From Serratia marcescens (GTDB taxonomy: Bacteria > Pseudomonadota > Gammaproteobacteria > Enterobacterales > Enterobacteriaceae): 64,000 bases of DNA. Below, piece by piece: positions 27,032 to 35,532 of the stretch. The notes beneath the pieces are model-generated. The model saw only the letters and a program-made list of their open reading frames with translations. It was not told the origin of the DNA and did not search any database. The first letter of the stretch is position 1. The number at the start of each line of letters is the position of its first letter. The position numbers were made by a program, and so were the translations under genes. The stretch covers positions 186,001 through 250,000 of the forward strand of contig NZ_MJAO01000002.1 of the NCBI RefSeq assembly GCF_001902635.1, read 5' to 3'.

Positions 27032-29473
27032 TCAGTAATTCATCCCCCAAATATCCCTGGCATAGCCACGAATGGTGCGATCGCTGGAAAAACCGCCCAT
27101 GCGCGCGATCGTCAACAGCGCGCGACGATGCCACTGTTCCGGCTCGTCGAAATCGGTCGCCGCCCGCTGCTGGGCCAGCCGATAGCTCTCGAAATCTTGC
27201 AGGTGGCAGAAATAGTCACTGGTGGTCAGAATGTGACGCAGCGGGGCAAACAGCTCGGTATCGGCCGCGAATAGCCCCGACGTCAGCGAGTCCACCACGC
27301 GGGCGATACGCGGGTTGTTGCGATAATGATCGCCGCCGTGGTAACCGTTGTGCCTGATGGCGTCGATTTCCTCGGCGGTGGCGCCGAACAGGTAAAAATT
27401 GCTCTCCCCAACCGCATCGCGGATCTCGATGTTCGCCCCATCCAGCGTGCCGATGGTCAGCGCGCCATTGAGCGCGAACTTCATGTTGCTGGTGCCCGAG
27501 GCTTCGGTGCCGGCGGTTGAGATCTGCTCGGACAGGTCGGTCGCGGGAATAATGCGTTCGGCCAGCGAGACCTTATAGTCCTCCAGGAACACCACCTTCA
27601 GTTGGCCGCCGACGCGCGAGTCTTGGTTGATGCGCTGCGCCACAGCGCCGATCAGTTGAATGATCAGCTTGGCCACCGCATAACTGGGTGCGGCCTTACC
27701 GGCGAACAGATGCACTTTGGGCGCGATGGTTTTACCGCCCTCCTTGATCTCCAGATAAAGGTCTATCACGTGGAGGATGTTCAGCAATTGCCGTTTATAT
27801 TCATGGATCCGCTTCACCTGGCAGTCGAACATCGCCATCGGATCGAGATGGATACCGTGCCGCTGGGCGATCAGCTGGCACAACGCAACCTTGTTGGCGC
27901 GTTTTATCGTGCGTATCTCGTCGATCGCGCCGATGTCGTCGGCCAATTTTTCCAGGCCGGCCAGCTGTTGCAGATCAGTCGGCCATTCATCCCCCAGGTG
28001 TTGATGTAAAAACGCCGCCAACGGCGGGTTGGCCTGCTGTACCCAGCGGCGCGGCGTCACGCCGTTAGTCTGGTTAATGAACTTTTCCGGTGAGATAAAA
28101 TAAAAATCCGGCACCAGATTTTTCTTGATCAATTCCGAATGCAGCTTCGCCACGCCGTTAACCCGATGGCTGCCGACGATCGCCAGGTTGGCCATGCGCA
28201 TCTTCTTATCGTTCTCGCCTGCAAACAGCGAAAGCGACGGCAACAGCTGCGGTTGATCGGGCCAACGTTCGGCGACCTCCGCCAGAAAACGCCGGTTAAT
28301 CTCATAAATGATCTGCAGATGGCGCGGCAGCAGCTTTTCGAACAGGCTCACCGACCAGGTTTCCAGCGCTTCAGGCATCAGCGTGTGGTTGGTGAAAGCG
28401 CAGGTTCGCTGCGTGATGTCCCAGGCTTGCTCCCACGGCAGTTGATGCTCATCGACCAACAGACGCATCAGTTCTGCCACCGCCAGGGCGGGATGGGTGT
28501 CGTTAAGCTGGATCGCCACCCGCTCAGGCAACGCCGTGATAGGCGCCTCTTCAGCGGCGTAATCGGCCAGCACATCCCGCAGCGTGCAGGCGACCAGGAA
28601 ATATTCCTGCGTAAGGCGCAGTTCCTTGCCGGTCAACGCCTCATCCGCCGGGTAGAGTATTTTCGAGATATTCTCGGAGGCGATTTTCTCGCTCACCGCC
28701 TTGATGTAGTCGCCCCGGTTGAAGATGTGAATATTGAAGGAGTCGGAAGCCAACGCGCTGTAAAGGCGCAGTTTATTGGTCGCCGAGCCTTGATAGCCGG
28801 AAACGAAATAGTCGTGCGGGACACCGACGATAATCCGCCAGTCCATCCACATCGGGTTGTAGTTGCCTTCGGTGTCTTCCCCGTGCTCCACGCGGCCGCC
28901 GATGGGGATCAACATCTGTTGGGCATGGTGTTCCACCAACCACGGCGAGTGCGTGGAGTGCCAGTCATCCGGCTGTTCGACCTGCCTGCCGTCGTGGAGC
29001 GCCTGTTTGAACAGCCCATACTCGTACTTGATGCCGTGCCCGGAGGCGGCAATATCCAGGGTGGCCATCGAATCGATGAAACAGGCGGCCAAACGCCCCA
29101 ACCCGCCATTGCCTAACGCCGCATCGGGTTCTTCATCCACGATACTGTCGAAGTCGAAGCCTAACGCGGCGACCGCTCGCCGCATATTCGTCAACAAGCC
29201 GGTATTGATCAGGTTATTGCGCAACGACTGGCCCAGTAAGAACTCCATCGACAAATAATAAAGACGTTTCTTTTTTTCCGCCCGCTGTCTTTGGTGCGTA
29301 TTCAGGAAGTCATCGTATTGATAATGGCGAATGGTCAGCGCAACAGCATTGAAAATATCCCTGTCAGTTGCCGCTTTCAAAGGGACACAAAGTTGATATT
29401 TAAGGTTATTTTCAATCTGTGCGCTCAGATCGCTAACGCTCGGCACATTGGCTACAGGCTGTTCTGGTTTCAT
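27032..29473 (-). CDS. Glycogen/alpha-glucan phosphorylase (GT35)
   Basis: 813 residues, the normal size for GlgP. It has the family's N-terminal YYLSMEFLLGQSL, the GNGGLGRLAAC glycine loop and the pyridoxal-phosphate site with K665 in EASGTSNMKF. It releases glucose-1-phosphate from alpha-1,4-glucans. It is not next to other glg genes; instead it is the first gene of a seven-gene leftward operon carrying a beta-barrel and partner-switching and c-di-GMP genes. A simple idea is that it feeds glucose-1-phosphate toward UDP-glucose for the polysaccharide synthase. AAGGAAG lies 4 bases before the ATG. Confidence 0.92.
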   Translation of the reverse strand: MKPEQPVANVPSVSDLSAQIENNLKYQLCVPLKAATDRDIFNAVALTIRHYQYDDFLNTHQRQRAEKKKRLYYLSMEFLLGQSLRNNLINTGLLTNMRRAVAALGFDFDSIVDEEPDAALGNGGLGRLAACFIDSMATLDIAASGHGIKYEYGLFKQALHDGRQVEQPDDWHSTHSPWLVEHHAQQMLIPIGGRVEHGEDTEGNYNPMWMDWRIIVGVPHDYFVSGYQGSATNKLRLYSALASDSFNIHIFNRGDYIKAVSEKIASENISKILYPADEALTGKELRLTQEYFLVACTLRDVLADYAAEEAPITALPERVAIQLNDTHPALAVAELMRLLVDEHQLPWEQAWDITQRTCAFTNHTLMPEALETWSVSLFEKLLPRHLQIIYEINRRFLAEVAERWPDQPQLLPSLSLFAGENDKKMRMANLAIVGSHRVNGVAKLHSELIKKNLVPDFYFISPEKFINQTNGVTPRRWVQQANPPLAAFLHQHLGDEWPTDLQQLAGLEKLADDIGAIDEIRTIKRANKVALCQLIAQRHGIHLDPMAMFDCQVKRIHEYKRQLLNILHVIDLYLEIKEGGKTIAPKVHLFAGKAAPSYAVAKLIIQLIGAVAQRINQDSRVGGQLKVVFLEDYKVSLAERIIPATDLSEQISTAGTEASGTSNMKFALNGALTIGTLDGANIEIRDAVGESNFYLFGATAEEIDAIRHNGYHGGDHYRNNPRIARVVDSLTSGLFAADTELFAPLRHILTTSDYFCHLQDFESYRLAQQRAATDFDEPEQWHRRALLTIARMGGFSSDRTIRGYARDIWGMNY

Positions 29474-29659
29474 TGCACTTCCTTTCGGGAATGATGTTCA
29501 ACGTTATATTCGTTAAACGGCAATAAGTTATCAGATAAATTTTAGCGCCTTTTCCTGTAATGTCTTTTTTTCACGGAATTTATTTTCCGTTCAAAATGAA
29601 ATGGTGAGATTGTTAATTATATTAAGATAGAAAAAATTAAATAACAGCCGGGCAATGAT
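29474..29659. other. AT-rich upstream region of the phosphorylase operon
   Basis: 186 bases of AT-rich sequence (notably 29510-29640, with long A and T runs) upstream of the phosphorylase start. It should hold the leftward operon's promoter, but I cannot pick a confident -35/-10 pair. It is bounded on the right by a regulator relic. Confidence 0.35.
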
Positions 29660-29765
29660 TCACGCCGCTCCGTTTTCCACCAGCCGGGCATCGCCGCCCT
29701 GCATCAGCCCCTGCTGTGCGTAGTAGCGTATCGCCGGTGCGATCCGTCAATTCTCCGCTCTCATA
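29660..29765 (-). pseudogene. Relic of a MerR-family regulator
   Basis: On the minus strand, from 29765, one frame reads YESGELTDRTG and then another frame reads IRYYAQQGLMQGG...ENGAA up to TGA at 29660-29662. Joined, they give the start of a MerR helix-turn-helix (xIGELxxRTG...IRYYxxQGL). About 14 bases are missing between the two parts, which shifts the frame, and most of the C-terminal body is gone. It is divergent from the Old Yellow Enzyme gene, the usual arrangement for MerR/NmlR-type regulators. The decay is my reading of a short stretch. Confidence 0.5.
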
Positions 29766-29770
29766 CCCTA

Positions 29771-29801
29771 TTGACCTTAAAGTTAACTTTAAACCTAGTA
29801 T
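29771..29801 (+). promoter_or_regulatory. MerR-type promoter with 19-bp spacer and palindromic operator
   Basis: TTGACC (29771-29776) and TAGTAT (29796-29801) are separated by 19 bp, the overlong spacer typical of MerR-activated promoters. The spacer contains the perfect 16-bp palindrome TTAAAGTTAACTTTAA (29777-29792), similar to operators of the NmlR/AdhR aldehyde- and electrophile-responsive branch. It should drive the Old Yellow Enzyme gene. Confidence 0.65.
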
Positions 29802-29836
29802 AGCGGTATTCACCTCACGACAGGAGCGCACATCCG

Positions 29837-31057
29837 ATGTTTACCCCACTGATTCTGCCCAACGGCAGCCGCTTGACCAACCGTCTGGCCAAGGCGGCGA
29901 TGGAGGAAAATCTGGCCGACCAGGGCCAACTGCCCGGCCCCGCACTGTGGCGTTTGTATCGCTACTGGGCTGAAGGCGGCGCCGGTTTGATCATCACCGG
30001 CAACGTGATGATCGACGGCCGCGCCATGACCGGCCCCGGTGGCGTGGTATTGGAACAAGACACGCCGCTCGCCCCCTTCAAAACCTGGGCCAAGGCCGCA
30101 CGCCAGGGCAACGCACAGGTGTGGATGCAGCTCAACCATCCGGGCCGCCAGGTGATGGCAAACATGGGCGGCAACGCGTGGGCCCCCTCCGCCATTCCGC
30201 TGGCGATGGGCAAACACAGCAAGCTGTTCGCCCAGCCGCAGGCTATGGATGAAGCGCAGATCGCCGAGGTTATCGCCCGCTTCGCCGCCAGCGCGCACGC
30301 CGCCGAACAGGCCGGCTTTACCGGCGTGGAGATCCACGCGGCGCACGGCTACCTCATTTCCCAGTTTTTGTCGCCGCTGACCAACCAGCGCAGCGACCGT
30401 TGGGGCGGCGAGTTGGCGAATCGCGCCCGCCTGTTGCTTGAAGTGGTGCGCGCGGTGCGCGAGCGTGTCTCGCCGGGCTTTTGCGTGGCGGTCAAGCTTA
30501 ACTCCGCCGATTTTCAGCGCGGCGGTTTTTCATCAGACGATGCCCGCCAGGTGGTGCTGATGCTGAACGAACTGCCGGTCGATCTGATCGAACTGTCCGG
30601 CGGCAGTTATGAAAGCCCGGCGATGCAAGGGGAAACGGCGGATGGCCGCACCCTGGCGCGTGAAGCCTATTTTCTGACCTTCGCCCGCGATCTCGCCGCG
30701 GTAGCCCGCATGCCGGTGATGACCACCGGCGGCATCGCCCGCCCGTCGGTGGCGCAGCGGGTGCTCGACAGCGGCGTCGCCGTTGCCGGTATCGCCACCG
30801 CCATGGCGGAAGTGCCCGATCTGCCGCAGCGTTGGCAAACCGGCGCGGCGCCCCATGCGTTGCCCGCCCCGGTCGCCTGGCGCAGCAAAGCAATGGCGTC
30901 GCTCGCCCGCATGGCGTTGGTCAAGCGCCGAATGCGGGCGCTGAGCGACGACCGGTCGCGCAGCGTGCGCTATTCTCCACTGTTCACGCTGATCGTCGAT
31001 CGGTGGCGCACCCGCCGCATCCTGCGGCGCTACCACGCATGGTTACGGCAACGTTAA
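29837..31057 (+). CDS. Old Yellow Enzyme family NADH:flavin oxidoreductase
   Basis: 406 residues. A FMN-binding TIM barrel runs to about residue 340, with WMQLNHPGRQ, the HAAHGYLISQFLSPLTNQRSD signature of the OYE/2,4-dienoyl-CoA reductase family and MTTGGIARP in the phosphate-binding region; a basic helical tail follows (about 345-406). These enzymes reduce activated C=C bonds of enals, enones and quinones with NAD(P)H. The promoter is of the electrophile-responsive MerR type, which fits a detoxification role. It is monocistronic. The basic tail beyond the barrel is longer than in short OYEs. Confidence 0.88.
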   Translation: MFTPLILPNGSRLTNRLAKAAMEENLADQGQLPGPALWRLYRYWAEGGAGLIITGNVMIDGRAMTGPGGVVLEQDTPLAPFKTWAKAARQGNAQVWMQLNHPGRQVMANMGGNAWAPSAIPLAMGKHSKLFAQPQAMDEAQIAEVIARFAASAHAAEQAGFTGVEIHAAHGYLISQFLSPLTNQRSDRWGGELANRARLLLEVVRAVRERVSPGFCVAVKLNSADFQRGGFSSDDARQVVLMLNELPVDLIELSGGSYESPAMQGETADGRTLAREAYFLTFARDLAAVARMPVMTTGGIARPSVAQRVLDSGVAVAGIATAMAEVPDLPQRWQTGAAPHALPAPVAWRSKAMASLARMALVKRRMRALSDDRSRSVRYSPLFTLIVDRWRTRRILRRYHAWLRQR

Positions 31058-31447
31058 CAACAGCAACGCCGGCGAACAGGCCGGCACTGCATAAAAATCA
31101 CGCTATTTTGATCGCGCTACGTGAAATCTGAGAAAAATCACCGCCCTGGACACGGCGCTTTTAACGCTCAACCGTTTATATTCATCACAAACTTTGTGTA
31201 TATAAACGCTATAGGACTTAATGTGGTGAATAGATGAAAATAAGCCGTTATTTTCTATTTATGTTATTAACCGGAAATTCACCTTATTAATAAACGCATT
31301 AAAGGCGCCTCCGGGTTGGCGCCGGAAAGGGCTTTTGCATTATGTTAACAATATGTTGTTTTTTGCCGCAAAAACCAACGGTCAATAAATCAACAACATA
31401 TTGATGAACCTAAGAAAAAACTAAACAATTCAAAACAAAATCGGCTA
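31058..31447. other. Intergenic region before dat
   Basis: About 390 bases without a gene. A GCCGGC/GCCGGC hairpin (31068-31085) lies just after the OYE stop without a T-tract. A GGCGCC/GGCGCC hairpin (about 31303-31322) is followed shortly by GGGCTTTT and may be a weak terminator. The right half is AT-rich and carries a long-spaced inverted repeat upstream of the dat promoter. Confidence 0.4.
31349..31403. repeat. 12-bp inverted repeat upstream of the dat promoter
   Basis: CAATATGTTGTT (31349-31360) and AACAACATATTG (31392-31403) are exact reverse complements 31 bp apart. They end about 45 bp upstream of the -35 box of dat, a position suited to an activator or looping regulator. Confidence 0.6.
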
Positions 31448-31476
31448 TTGAGTCCCAGGCGAAAAAGCCATATATT
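31448..31476 (+). promoter_or_regulatory. Sigma70 promoter of dat-ddc
   Basis: TTGAGT (31448-31453), a 17-bp spacer, then TATATT (31471-31476). The transcript would start near 31483 and have an untranslated leader of about 77 bases ending in an AGGAG ribosome site. Confidence 0.65.
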
Positions 31477-31559
31477 GGACGCGCTTTTCACAAGGCAGTT
31501 ACTTTTCTAATTCATTAATTCAATCGGAGCGTGTTGAGACCTTCGGTTGTAGGAGAGAT

Positions 31560-32945
31560 ATGATGACGGATAAAGTCCGTATTGATACTTTAGTTGCAAA
31601 CTCATTAAACGGAAACAATGAAACCTATTTGGCGCGTCAAGCCGAATTTGAGTCGAATGTTAGGAGTTATCCGCGTAAATTGCCGCTGGCAATTGCGAAA
31701 GCCCAGGGCGTTTGGATCACTGATGTTGAGAATAATCAATATCTTGATTGCCTGGCTGGGGCGGGAACGTTGGCTCTTGGACATAATCACCCCGACGTCC
31801 TGCAAAGCATCCAAAATGTCATTACCAGCGGCTTGCCGTTACATACCCTCGATCTCACGACCCCGTTAAAAGATCGTTTCTCCGACTACCTGCTCTCTCT
31901 GTTGCCGGGTGAAGGCAAAGAGTATTGCCTGCAGTTCTGCGGCCCTTCCGGCGCCGATGCGGTGGAAGCCGCGCTGAAGCTGGCGAAAAAACACACCGGC
32001 CGTTCCGGCGTGATCAGCTTCTCCGGCGGTTATCACGGCATGACCCACGGCGCGCTGTCGGTCACCGGCAACCTGTCGCCGAAGGCGGCAATCAACGGCA
32101 TGATGCCGGAAGTGCAGTTCATGCCTTATCCGCATGAATACCGCTGCCCGCTGGGCATCGGCGGCGAAGCCGGCGTCAAGGCGCTGACCTACTACTTCGA
32201 CAACCTGATCAACGACGTGGAAAGCGGCGTGCGTAAGCCGGCCGCGGTGATCCTGGAAGCCGTTCAGGGCGAAGGCGGCGTTAACCCGGCACCGGCCGAG
32301 TGGCTGCAGCGCATCCGCAAAGTGACGCAAGAGCATGGCATTCTGCTGATCATCGACGAAGTTCAGGCCGGCTTCGCCCGCACAGGCAAGCTGTTTGCCT
32401 TCGAACACGCGGGTATCGAACCGGACATCATCGTGATGTCGAAAGCGGTCGGCGGCGGCTTGCCGCTCGCGGTACTGGGCATCAAGAAACAGTTCGACGC
32501 CTGGGAACCGGGTCACCACACCGGCACATTCCGCGGCAACCAGCTGGCGATGGCCACCGGCCTGACTACCCTGCAATACCTGAAAGAGCACAAGGTCGCC
32601 GACAAAGTGGCCGCGCAGGGCGAATGGCTGAAAGGCAAACTAGCCGATCTGCAGAAACGTTATCCGGTGATCGGTCACGTCCGCGGTCTGGGCCTGATGA
32701 TCGGCATCGAGATCGTCAAGCCGAACGAAGCGCAGGATCACATGGGCTGCTACCCGGCCGATGGTGAGCTGTCCGCGCTGCTGCAGAAAAAATGCTTCGA
32801 ATCCGGTCTGATCCTGGAGCGCGGCGGGCGCAACGGCTGCGTGCTGCGTCTGCTGCCTTCCCTGCTGATCACCAATGATGAGCTGGGCATTTTCCTGGAT
32901 AAATTTGAGCAGGCGCTGTTGGCCGCCGGCGTCAAGCCAGTCTGA
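31560..32945 (+). CDS. dat: Diaminobutyrate--2-oxoglutarate aminotransferase
   Basis: A 461-residue class III PLP aminotransferase. It shows the glycine-rich [21 protein letters not shown] cofactor region, [19 protein letters not shown] and the PLP lysine in [15 protein letters not shown]. Length and its partner gene identify it as Dat, which converts aspartate semialdehyde and glutamate to 2,4-diaminobutyrate. It is the first gene of a two-gene operon with ddc; together they make 1,3-diaminopropane, a precursor of norspermidine in other bacteria. A sigma70-like promoter and an upstream inverted repeat precede it. Confidence 0.93.
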   Translation: MMTDKVRIDTLVANSLNGNNETYLARQAEFESNVRSYPRKLPLAIAKAQGVWITDVENNQYLDCLAGAGTLALGHNHPDVLQSIQNVITSGLPLHTLDLTTPLKDRFSDYLLSLLPGEGKEYCLQFCGPSGADAVEAALKLAKKHTGRSGVISFSGGYHGMTHGALSVTGNLSPKAAINGMMPEVQFMPYPHEYRCPLGIGGEAGVKALTYYFDNLINDVESGVRKPAAVILEAVQGEGGVNPAPAEWLQRIRKVTQEHGILLIIDEVQAGFARTGKLFAFEHAGIEPDIIVMSKAVGGGLPLAVLGIKKQFDAWEPGHHTGTFRGNQLAMATGLTTLQYLKEHKVADKVAAQGEWLKGKLADLQKRYPVIGHVRGLGLMIGIEIVKPNEAQDHMGCYPADGELSALLQKKCFESGLILERGGRNGCVLRLLPSLLITNDELGIFLDKFEQALLAAGVKPV

Positions 32946-32963
32946 TTGGAGCGAATGACCGCG

Positions 32964-34433
32964 ATGTCCAAGTTAAACCCGATTCTGGCTTCCTCGGCGC
33001 ACAGCGCCGAGGCTTACCGCCAGGCGATCGCGCAGAGCAGCGAAGCCGTCGTGCAGTGGCTGCAACAACCTGAGATGTATCAGGGCAAAACCGTTGCCGA
33101 ACTGCGCGAGCGCATCAAGCTCGACTTCAACCCGCAGGGCCTGGGCAACCAGGCGGCGATCGAACGCGCCATCGAATATTTTTTGAAAGACAGCCTGTCG
33201 GTGCACCACCCACAGTGCGTGGCGCACCTGCACTGCCCGAGCCTGGTGATTAGCCAGGCTGCCGAAGTGCTGATCAACGCCACCAACCAGAGCATGGACT
33301 CCTGGGATCAAAGCCCGTCGGCCACGCTGATCGAAATGAAGCTGATCGAGTGGCTGCGCGCCCAGGTCGGTTACCAACCCGGCGACGCCGGGGTGTTTAC
33401 CAGCGGCGGCACCCAGAGCAACCTGATGGGGCTGATGCTGGCGCGCGATGCGTTCTTCGCGCGTCAGGGCCACTCCGTGCAGCAGGACGGCCTAGTGGGC
33501 GATCTGCGCAAACTGAAGGTGTTCTGTTCTGAAAACGCCCACTTCTCGGTGCAGAAGAACATGGCGCTGATGGGCCTCGGCTATCAGTCCGTCACCCTGG
33601 TGAAAACCGATCGCTTCGCCCGCATGGACGTGAACGATCTGGCGGAAAAACTGGCGCAGGCCAAGGCCAACGGCGAGCAGGTCATGGCGATTGTCGCGAC
33701 CGCCGGCACCACCGACGCCGGGGCGATCGACCCGCTGCGCGACATCGCGCGGCTGGCGGCGGAGCAGCAGATCTGGGTGCACGTGGATGCGGCCTGGGGC
33801 GGCGCACTGCTGCTCTCCGAGCAGTACCGCGACTACCTGGACGGCCTGGAACTGGTGGACTCCATCACGCTGGACTTCCACAAGCAGTTCTTCCAGACCA
33901 TCAGCTGCGGCGCCTTCCTGCTGAAAGACGCGCACCACTATGAGCTGATGCGCTACCAGGCGGCTTACCTGAACTCCGAGTTCGACGAAGCGCAAGGCGT
34001 GCCGAACCTGGTGTCCAAGTCGCTGCAGACCACCCGCCGCTTCGATGCGTTGAAGCTGTGGATGGGGCTGGAAGCGCTGGGGCAGAAGCAATATGCCGAG
34101 ATCATCGATCATGGCGTGACGCTGGCGCAACAGGTGGCGCGCTACATCGCCGATCAGGAATCGCTGGAACTGGTGATGCAGCCGCAGTTGGCCAGCGTGC
34201 TGTTCCGCTACCGTCCGGCGCCGCTGGCGGCCAACGGCGACGCGGCCGTCGCCCTGTTCAACCAGCGCATCGGCGACGCCCTGCTGGAATCGGGCCGCGC
34301 CAACGTCGGCGTGACCGAGTTCGATGGCGTGACCTGCCTGAAGATGACGCTGCTGAACCCGACAGTGACGCTGGAAGACATCAAGCTGTTGCTGGCGCTG
34401 GTCGAGAAAACCGCGCAGCAGCTGCCGGCGTAA
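32964..34433 (+). CDS. ddc: L-2,4-diaminobutyrate decarboxylase
   Basis: About 489 residues, a group II PLP decarboxylase (glutamate/aromatic decarboxylase fold). It carries FTSGGTQSNLMG, VHVDAAWGGALLLSEQYR and the PLP lysine in LDFHKQFFQ. It releases CO2 from 2,4-diaminobutyrate to give 1,3-diaminopropane. Start choice is uncertain: ATG 32955 has GGAG only 3 bases ahead and ATG 32964 has it 12 bases ahead; I prefer 32964 (MSKLNP), where the coding pattern begins. It follows dat by 18 bp and is closed by a strong terminator. Confidence 0.93.
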   Translation: MSKLNPILASSAHSAEAYRQAIAQSSEAVVQWLQQPEMYQGKTVAELRERIKLDFNPQGLGNQAAIERAIEYFLKDSLSVHHPQCVAHLHCPSLVISQAAEVLINATNQSMDSWDQSPSATLIEMKLIEWLRAQVGYQPGDAGVFTSGGTQSNLMGLMLARDAFFARQGHSVQQDGLVGDLRKLKVFCSENAHFSVQKNMALMGLGYQSVTLVKTDRFARMDVNDLAEKLAQAKANGEQVMAIVATAGTTDAGAIDPLRDIARLAAEQQIWVHVDAAWGGALLLSEQYRDYLDGLELVDSITLDFHKQFFQTISCGAFLLKDAHHYELMRYQAAYLNSEFDEAQGVPNLVSKSLQTTRRFDALKLWMGLEALGQKQYAEIIDHGVTLAQQVARYIADQESLELVMQPQLASVLFRYRPAPLAANGDAAVALFNQRIGDALLESGRANVGVTEFDGVTCLKMTLLNPTVTLEDIKLLLALVEKTAQQLPA

Positions 34434-34454
34434 CGTCGCGCAGCCTGCTCGTTC

Positions 34455-34486
34455 AAGCCGATAACGCCCGTTATCGGCTTTTTATT
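34455..34486 (+). terminator. Terminator of the dat-ddc operon
   Basis: A perfect 12-bp stem (34455-34466 and 34469-34480) with a 2-base loop is followed by TTTATT. It starts 22 bases after the ddc stop and also lies at the 3' end of the convergent dioxygenase gene. Confidence 0.9.
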
Positions 34487-34489
34487 GCC

Positions 34490-35491
34490 TCAAATACGCG
34501 ACAGATACTCTTCCAACACCAGCGGATAGCCACCGCCGGAAGGATGCTCGATCGCCACGCCGGCGAAAGTGCTGGCTTCCGCCACCCATTTGCGCTGCGG
34601 CGGCAACCCCCAGGGCAGCAGTTGCTGGCGTTGATCCGCCTCCAGCAGATTGGTCTCCAGCTCAATATCGATCATTTGATACGGCGTGTTATGCAACTCA
34701 AGACGATGCCCGTCGGGATCGCGCAGATAAACGAACAGCACGTGCCCCATGCCGTGCCGGCCCGGCCCTCTCTCCACCGCGTCACCAAACCCCATGTTGC
34801 CGGCGGTATCGCAGGCGCGCAGGATCTCCTGAGAATCCGGAATGGTATAGCCGAAGTGGTGCAGGCGCGGCCCCGGCCCATGCAAATACACCAAATCCTG
34901 CGTATTGCCCTTGCGCTGCAAAAAGGCGGCGCCCAACCCCTGCTCGTTCAAATAGATGTCCGAGGCACGAAACCCCAACTGCGTCATGTAGAATTCTGCC
35001 GCCCGCTGCACATAGGGGGTATGCAGTTGAAAATGGTCAAGCCGCTGCGCGCTGCCGCCGCGGTACAGATGCACCTGATGGTGCAGACGCGGTACGACCG
35101 GCATGGTGGCGCACAGTTCGATCGGCGTGCCTACTGGGTCGGTGAAATGTAGGGTACGCCCCTGAAAAGGCACCTCCGCCCAGCGATTCTCAAGGCCCTG
35201 CAGATCCAGAAACTGCTTGGCCGCTGCCAGATCTTTTTCCTGAAACACCCGCAGGCCGATGCGCTCGCAGTGGGGTTCCGCCTTGCTGTAGGTGATCACC
35301 AGACTGTGATGGCAGGCCTCTTCCAAACCGCGCAGATACAGCCGTCGATCGTCCTTGTGCGTCAGTACCATACCGGCCACCTGGGTATAAAACCGCTCGC
35401 TGGCGGCCAGGTCTTGCGAGGTCAGCACCAGGTGGCTGGCGCGGGTGATGGCGAAAGGCGGATCGTACTGGGTAACCGGTATTCGGCTCAT
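34490..35491 (-). CDS. Extradiol ring-cleavage dioxygenase (VOC, HpaD/HPCD-like)
   Basis: 333 residues with two vicinal-oxygen-chelate modules. Putative Fe/Mn ligands are H153 (RLDHFQLH), H212 (LHHFGY) and E265 (GHRLELHNTPYQ), close to the 155/214/267 pattern of homoprotocatechuate 2,3-dioxygenase. It should open a catechol ring next to the hydroxyls. It is the last gene of a five-gene leftward unit that also encodes an aldehyde dehydrogenase and an FAH-family hydrolase, matching a meta-cleavage route. The exact catechol is unknown, since the hpaBC hydroxylase and hpaFHI genes are not here. AAGGAG precedes the ATG. Confidence 0.87.
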   Translation of the reverse strand: MSRIPVTQYDPPFAITRASHLVLTSQDLAASERFYTQVAGMVLTHKDDRRLYLRGLEEACHHSLVITYSKAEPHCERIGLRVFQEKDLAAAKQFLDLQGLENRWAEVPFQGRTLHFTDPVGTPIELCATMPVVPRLHHQVHLYRGGSAQRLDHFQLHTPYVQRAAEFYMTQLGFRASDIYLNEQGLGAAFLQRKGNTQDLVYLHGPGPRLHHFGYTIPDSQEILRACDTAGNMGFGDAVERGPGRHGMGHVLFVYLRDPDGHRLELHNTPYQMIDIELETNLLEADQRQQLLPWGLPPQRKWVAEASTFAGVAIEHPSGGGYPLVLEEYLSRI

Positions 35492-35532
35492 TACCGCTCC
35501 TTATGGGGCGCCCGGCCCCGCTTCAGTAGGGC

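Noticed and set aside
31303-31322. GGCGCC hairpin as a strong terminator of the OYE gene
   Set aside because: It lies about 250 bp after the stop codon and the TTTT run is offset by several bases; at most it is weak.
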